Shown here: in pieces, positions 59,709 to 64,000 of the stretch | How positions within the stretch are numbered: position 1 is the stretch's first letter | Layout of the letters: the number at the start of each line of letters is the position of its first letter | NCBI RefSeq assembly: GCF_014201115.1 | Contig: NZ_JACHDO010000001.1 | Coordinates: 3,472,001-3,536,000, forward strand | Length of the DNA stretch: 64,000 nucleotides | Direction of reading: 5' to 3' | From: Nocardiopsis metallicus | Lineage (GTDB): Bacteria > Actinomycetota > Actinomycetes > Streptosporangiales > Streptosporangiaceae | The notes under the pieces: model-generated | The model's input: the letters and a program-made list of their open reading frames with translations, nothing else | What the model was told of the DNA's origin: nothing | The model's database searches: none | Translations under genes and position numbers: made by a program

Positions 59709-60923
59709 ATGCCCGACTTCTCCCTCCAGCTCCCCGAAGAGATCAGCGACGTCCGGGACTGGACCCACGGGTTCGCCAAGGACGTCATCCGCCCCGCGGG
59801 CGCCGAGTGGGACGAGCGGGAGGAGACCCCCTGGCCGATCATCCAGGAGGCCGCCAAGATCGGCCTGTACTCCCTGGACTTCTTCGCCACCCAGGCTTTC
59901 GAGGAGAGCGGCCTGGGCATGGCGGTGGCGATCGAGGAACTGTTCTGGGGCGACTCCGGCATCGGCCTGTCCATCATGGGCACCGGCCTGGCCGCCGCCT
60001 CCCTGAGCAAGACCGGCACCCCCGAGCAGATCGGCGAGTGGGCTCCGCAGATGTTCGGCACCGCCGACGACGTCAAGCTCGCCGCCTTCTGCGCCTCCGA
60101 GCCGGGCGCCGGTTCCGACGTCTCCGCCATCAAGACCCGCGCCGTCTACGACCAGGCCAAGGACGAGTGGGTCATCAACGGCGTCAAGACCTGGGCCACC
60201 AACGGCGGTATCGCGAACGTGCACGTGGTGATCGCCTCGGTCGACCCCGAGCTGGGCTCGCGGGGCCAGGCGTCCTTCATCATCCCGCCGAACACCCCCG
60301 GCCTGTCCCAGGGCCAGAAGTTCCTCAAGCACGGCATCCGCGCCTCGCACACCGCCGAGGTCGTCCTGGACGACGTGCGCGTCCCGGGCTCCTGCCTCCT
60401 GGGCGGCAAGGACAAGTTCGACGAGCGCCTGGCCCGCGCCCGCGAGGGCAAGCGCTCCAAGGGCCAGGCCGCGATGAAGACCTTCGAGGCCACTCGGCCG
60501 ACCGTGGGCGCCATGGCCGTGGGCTGTGCCCGCGCCGCCTACGAGTACGCCCGCGACTACTCGGTCCAGCGCGAGCAGTTCGGCAAGCCGATCGGCGACA
60601 ACCAAGGGGTCGCGTTCCTGCTGGCGGAGATGGCGACCAGGATCGACGCCGCCCGCCTGCTGGTCTGGCGCGCCGCCTGGATGGCCCGCAACGGCAAGGA
60701 CTTCGACAACGCCGAAGGCTCCATGAGCAAGCTCTACGCCTCCGAGACCGCCACCTTCGTCACCCAGAACGCCCTGCGCATCCTGGGCGGCAACGGCTAC
60801 ACCCGCGAGTACCCCGTGGAGCGCTGGCACCGCGACGCCACCATCTACACGATCTTCGAGGGCGCCAGCGAGATCCAGAAGCTCATCATCGGCCGCACCG
60901 TCACCGGCCTGCCGGTCCGCTGA
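59709..60923 (+). CDS. Acyl-CoA dehydrogenase
   Basis: 404 residues. Motifs are [19 protein letters not shown] and [18 protein letters not shown], then [40 protein letters not shown] and [19 protein letters not shown]. The catalytic Glu is expected in the IFEG motif region, as in medium/short-chain enzymes. It binds FAD and makes the enoyl-CoA. AAGGAG precedes ATG 59709 by 8 bp. Confidence 0.94.
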   Translation: MPDFSLQLPEEISDVRDWTHGFAKDVIRPAGAEWDEREETPWPIIQEAAKIGLYSLDFFATQAFEESGLGMAVAIEELFWGDSGIGLSIMGTGLAAASLSKTGTPEQIGEWAPQMFGTADDVKLAAFCASEPGAGSDVSAIKTRAVYDQAKDEWVINGVKTWATNGGIANVHVVIASVDPELGSRGQASFIIPPNTPGLSQGQKFLKHGIRASHTAEVVLDDVRVPGSCLLGGKDKFDERLARAREGKRSKGQAAMKTFEATRPTVGAMAVGCARAAYEYARDYSVQREQFGKPIGDNQGVAFLLAEMATRIDAARLLVWRAAWMARNGKDFDNAEGSMSKLYASETATFVTQNALRILGGNGYTREYPVERWHRDATIYTIFEGASEIQKLIIGRTVTGLPVR

Positions 60924-60997
60924 CCCCGACAGGCACTCCCCCGCAGGGGTGAGCCCCCGGGTGAGCGGGGAGGCTCAGGGGCGAGGAGGTGAGGCCG

Positions 60998-61303
60998 GTG
61001 TTCGAATGGCCCGCACTCGGCGCCCTGATCGCCGTGGCCGTGCCCGTCGCGATCGTCTTCCTGGTGCTGGGCGTCTTCAGGATCGTCCAGCGCCAGGCGG
61101 AACGAGCCGTCCGCTCACCCGAGTACTGGGACGAGGTCCCCGACGGCAAGCGCTACCCGACCGGCTGGGGCGAGGACGGCCCCGTCCGGGAATCCGGCGA
61201 GGAGCCTGCCGACGCCCCCGAGGAGCGCTCTCCGGGAGCAGCGGCGGAGAGCCCCCAGGCAGGGGAGGAGGAGCAGGGCCCGCCACGCGCGAACGACCGG
61301 TAG
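60998..61303 (+). CDS. Small single-pass membrane protein
   Basis: 101 residues from GTG 60998 (GAGGAGG 7 bp upstream; GTG 60989 is an alternative). One helix (LGALIAVAVPVAIVFLVLGV) is followed by SPEYWDEVPDGKRYPTGWGE and an acidic tail. No known domain. It lies 74 bp after the acyl-CoA dehydrogenase gene and may share its transcript. Confidence 0.6.
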   Translation: MFEWPALGALIAVAVPVAIVFLVLGVFRIVQRQAERAVRSPEYWDEVPDGKRYPTGWGEDGPVRESGEEPADAPEERSPGAAAESPQAGEEEQGPPRANDR

Positions 61304-61400
61304 TCGACCAGCCACCGGCCGCGCCACCCACGGCGCGCAGGCCGCTCCGGCGACCCGGGACGCCCAGGCGGCTAGGGACGCCCAGGCGGCTCGGGCCGCT

Positions 61401-62132
61401 TCAGACGGCGCGGGCGACGGTGATGATCTCGCCGCTCGCGTCGGTGTACGGCCCCCGTTGCCAGTCCCCGTAGCGTTCGATGGTCTCGAACCCGGCCGCG
61501 GCCAGGAACCGGTCGATCTCCTCGGCCGAGGTGAACCGCAGCACGCCCCGGTCCACCCGCAGCGGTCGGCCGTCGCGGGTGGCGGTGGTCTCGGTCATCG
61601 TGACCACTCCGTCCGCCACCGACTCGATCCGGTGCTCCACCCGCAGCTCCCTGCCGTTGTGGTCCACCACCTCGGCGGCGTTCTCCGGTGTCCAGCTCTC
61701 CCAGGCCCGCGTCCGCGGGTTGCGGGTGCCGAACACGAACCGCCCGCCGGGTCTGAGCGCCGTGCGGATCGCGGCGAGGGAGTCCCGCAGCTCGACGCCG
61801 GTGACGAAGACCTGGAAGGCGTTACTGGCCATGAACGCGAGGTCGAACCCGCCCTGCCACTCACGCCGCCGGGCGATGTCGACCGCTTGGCCCTCCACCC
61901 ACTCCACGTCCTGGCGTGAGCGCGCCCGCCGCAGCGAGGGCGAGTCCGGGTCGATCCCGCTGAGTCTGCCGCTGTGCCCCTGTTCCCGGGCCCGGCGCAG
62001 GATCATCCCGGTCCCGCACCCCACGTCCAGCACGGCGTCGGCGGCCATGACGTGGGAGAGGTAGAAGTCGTCACAGGGCGCCCAGGTGTTGAGGGCGTCG
62101 TAGAGCGCGGCGAGATCGTCATCCGAGTACAT
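61401..62132 (-). CDS. SAM-dependent methyltransferase
   Basis: 243 residues from ATG 62132. A class I fold with ADAVLDVGCGTGMILRRARE (motif I), GIDPDSPSLRRARSR, and LRPGGRFVFGTRNPRTRAWE (post-III). A C-terminal lid follows (FTSAEEIDRFLAAAGFETIE). Substrate unknown. The frame is open 12 codons further upstream without ribosome-site support. Confidence 0.85.
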   Translation of the reverse strand: MYSDDDLAALYDALNTWAPCDDFYLSHVMAADAVLDVGCGTGMILRRAREQGHSGRLSGIDPDSPSLRRARSRQDVEWVEGQAVDIARRREWQGGFDLAFMASNAFQVFVTGVELRDSLAAIRTALRPGGRFVFGTRNPRTRAWESWTPENAAEVVDHNGRELRVEHRIESVADGVVTMTETTATRDGRPLRVDRGVLRFTSAEEIDRFLAAAGFETIERYGDWQRGPYTDASGEIITVARAV

Positions 62133-62192
62133 ACGGGGCAGTATCGCCGCGTTCTCCCCCGACCGCACCCCGTTTTCGGCGGCCCGCCGCGA

Positions 62193-62678
62193 TCAGCCCC
62201 TGGCGCTGCGGCGCCGGACCGCCATGCGCAGGTCGTCCGGGGAGACCTCGCGCCCGTCCTCGGTCAGATATCCCACCCGCACCGGCGCTCCGGTGCCGTC
62301 CTCGACCAGGGCCAGCGGGCCCCCGCCCTCCTGGAGGTGGGTGTCGCCCCAGTCCTTGAGCGCGAGGACCGCGGGCATGAGGTCGGCGCCCATGTCGGTG
62401 AGGACGTACTCGTGCCGAGTACGGCTGCCCGGCTCCTTGTAGGGCTCGCGGCGCAGCAGCCCGGCCTCGGTGAGCTGTCTGAGCCGGGCGGCGGCCACCG
62501 CCTCGGTGACACCGACCCGCTCCACGAAAAGGTCGAAGCGGCGCGTGCCGAAGAAGGCCTCGCGCATGATCAGCAGCGACGAACGCTGCCCCACGATCTC
62601 CAGCGCCTTCGAGATCGAACATGCCCGGGGCTGCCAGGAACGCAGATCGGCGAGCACGGGATCGAGTTTGATCGGCAT
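62193..62678 (-). CDS. HxlR-family transcriptional regulator
   Basis: 161 residues. The winged helix ACSISKALEIVGQRSSLLIM, then FDLFVERVGVTEAVAAARLR and GLLRREPYKEPGSRTRHEYV, is the HxlR signature. A C-terminal extension of about 40 residues (GGGPLALVEDGTGAPVRVGY) is the form seen in larger HxlR proteins. It probably senses an aldehyde or redox signal; the aldo/keto reductase gene upstream on the same strand is a likely partner. Confidence 0.88.
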   Translation of the reverse strand: MPIKLDPVLADLRSWQPRACSISKALEIVGQRSSLLIMREAFFGTRRFDLFVERVGVTEAVAAARLRQLTEAGLLRREPYKEPGSRTRHEYVLTDMGADLMPAVLALKDWGDTHLQEGGGPLALVEDGTGAPVRVGYLTEDGREVSPDDLRMAVRRRSARG

Positions 62679-62769
62679 ACCGCCAAAATACCCGCTCCTC
62701 CCGGACCCGGGCGGAAGACCGCGTTGTCCGTGTGAGCGCTCTGCGACCGTTCCCGGACCAGCGGGCCAA

Positions 62770-63819
62770 TCATTCCTTGGAGGCGGTGGCGGCCCACCAG
62801 ATATTGACGTCGGAGTCGACCGCCCACCGGTCGATGTCGCGCAGTTCCTCCTCGGAGAAGTCCGTGTTCTCCACCGCCCCGAGGTTCTGCTCCAGCTGCT
62901 CCACGCTCGAGGCGCCGACCAGAGCCGTGGTGACGGTGCGCGGCCCCTGGTCCCGCAGAACCCAGGAGACCGCCATCTGCGCCAGGGTCTGACCGCGCTC
63001 GACGGCGATCTGATTGAGCGCCCGGGCCCGGCCCAGTACCTCCTCGGTGAGCATGTTCTCCCGCCAGCTGGGCCGCCCGATCCCGGCGCGGGAGTCCGCG
63101 GGCACGCTTCCGTCCAGATAACGGGAGGTCAGCAGCCCCTGCGCCAGGGGCGAGAAGGCGACCATACCCATGCCTTCGTCGGCGGCCGCCTCCAGCAGCC
63201 CGTCCTCCACCCAGCGGTTGAGCATCGAGTACGAGGACTGGTGGACGATCAGGGGCGTGCCGAGGTCGCGCATGATCGCCGTCGCCCGGCGGGTCAGCGA
63301 CGGAGCGTAGGAAGAGATCCCCGCGTACATGGCCCGCCCGGACACCACCGCGTGGTGCAGGGCCAGCATGGTCTCCTCCAGCGGGGTGTCCGGGTCGGGC
63401 CGGTGGCTGTAGAAGACGTCGACGTAGTCCAGGCCCATGCGCTTGAGGGACTGGTCCAGCGAGGACAGCAGGTACTTGCGCGAACCGCCCCGCAGGTGCG
63501 GCCCGGACCCCATGACGTATCCGGCCTTGGTGGTGATCACCAGCTCTTCCCGGTAAGGACCGAAGTCCTCGGCCAGGATCCGGCCGAAGTTCTCCTCGGC
63601 CCGGCCCGGCGGCGGGCCGTAGTTGTTGGCCAGGTCGAAGTGGAAGACGCCGAGGTCGAAGGCGCGGCGCAGGATCCGGCGCTGCCCTTCCAGGCTCCGA
63701 TCACCACCGAAGTTCTGCCACAGTCCCAGCGACAGCCGCGGCAGCCTCAGGCCGCTCCTGCCGCAGGTCCGGAACTCCAGCGAGTCGTACCGGTCCCCGC
63801 TCGCCACGTACGTGCCCAA
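62770..63819 (-). CDS. Aldo/keto reductase (YghZ-like)
   Basis: 349 residues from TTG 63819 (AAGGGGAG 6 bp upstream); the frame begins at another TTG, 63846. The N-terminus DRYDSLEFRTCGRSGLRLPR matches YghZ-type reductases. The catalytic tetrad is visible as Asp and Tyr in FHFDLANNYGP, Lys in VITTKAGYVMG and His in FYSHRPDPDTPL. YghZ reduces L-glyceraldehyde 3-phosphate and methylglyoxal with NADPH. Confidence 0.88.
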   Translation of the reverse strand: MGTYVASGDRYDSLEFRTCGRSGLRLPRLSLGLWQNFGGDRSLEGQRRILRRAFDLGVFHFDLANNYGPPPGRAEENFGRILAEDFGPYREELVITTKAGYVMGSGPHLRGGSRKYLLSSLDQSLKRMGLDYVDVFYSHRPDPDTPLEETMLALHHAVVSGRAMYAGISSYAPSLTRRATAIMRDLGTPLIVHQSSYSMLNRWVEDGLLEAAADEGMGMVAFSPLAQGLLTSRYLDGSVPADSRAGIGRPSWRENMLTEEVLGRARALNQIAVERGQTLAQMAVSWVLRDQGPRTVTTALVGASSVEQLEQNLGAVENTDFSEEELRDIDRWAVDSDVNIWWAATASKE

Positions 63820-63894
63820 ACGTCCGCTCCCCTTCAGCCTGTCCAACCCGTTCAGCCGGTCGAAACCGGACCGCCGTCACCGGTCGCGCCGACG

Positions 63895-64000
63895 TTACCC
63901 GTCGATCGTGAGTTCGCCCATGCGGTCCCAGCCCTCGCCCTCGACCTCGCGGCTGACGATCAGCGGGGTCTCCTGCAGCAGCGGCTTCATGGCGGCCAGC
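63895..64000 (-). CDS. C-terminal end of an unidentified gene (right edge)
   Basis: A minus-strand frame enters from the right edge and stops with TAA at 63895-63897. The visible residues end VSREVEGEGWDRMGELTIDG. The family cannot be recognised. It runs in the same direction as the aldo/keto reductase and may head the same unit. Confidence 0.5.
   Translation of the reverse strand, partial: LAAMKPLLQETPLIVSREVEGEGWDRMGELTIDG

Overview
The window is high-GC actinobacterial DNA. A WhiB regulator, XRE/DUF5753 and DUF397 proteins, DUF2637 and replication-relaxation proteins, a DUF574-type methyltransferase and a type I-E CRISPR repeat ending in GTGAGCCG together suggest a Nocardiopsis-like member of Nocardiopsaceae or Streptosporangiales. 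The genus is an inference from gene content, not from a marker gene.

Bases 1-8.5 kb are accessory DNA. They hold a WhiB regulator followed 5 bp later by a STAND ATPase with helical repeats, then a graveyard of an SDR fragment, an XRE tail and a trmO gene split by an IS3 element. Next come an unidentified two-helix membrane protein, two type I-E CRISPR arrays joined head to head at a 32-bp perfect palindrome with no leader and no cas genes, and a DUF2637 membrane protein behind a 36-bp perfect palindrome.

Bases 8.46-21.25 kb are an integrated element bounded by 44-bp direct repeats of a tRNA 3' end (Val-like). It carries a tyrosine integrase beside the right repeat, two excisionase-like HTH proteins, a replication-relaxation protein and an XRE/DUF397 pair. 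It has been hit repeatedly: an IS1380-type element (CTAG duplication), an IS66-type element (8-bp duplication) inside a membrane-protein gene, and an IS5-type element whose right target duplication is itself split by a group II intron.

Bases 21.3-64 kb look like ordinary chromosome. In order: a malonate operon (GntR regulator, malonyl-CoA decarboxylase, malonyl-CoA synthetase, MadL, MadM); an FAD oxidoreductase; two frameshifted universal stress protein genes around an XRE-flavin-binding regulator; an esterase; a Rieske-glutamate synthase-like fusion; pyruvate carboxylase; a DUF574 methyltransferase; a HAD gene with an in-frame stop; a PIG-L deacetylase; a sirtuin; an FAD monooxygenase; and a Zur-type operon of zinc-independent ribosomal proteins (S18, L28, S14) led by a CobW-like protein. 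After that come a LacI regulator with an ABC sugar importer and GH43 xylosidase, a phosphotransferase, a truncated cyclase, a divergent LysE/LysG pair, an FHA-winged helix protein, a divergent acyl-CoA ligase/acyl-CoA dehydrogenase pair, a methyltransferase, an HxlR regulator and an aldo/keto reductase. Both window edges cut genes.

No intact tRNA, rRNA, cas operon or large biosynthetic cluster was found.
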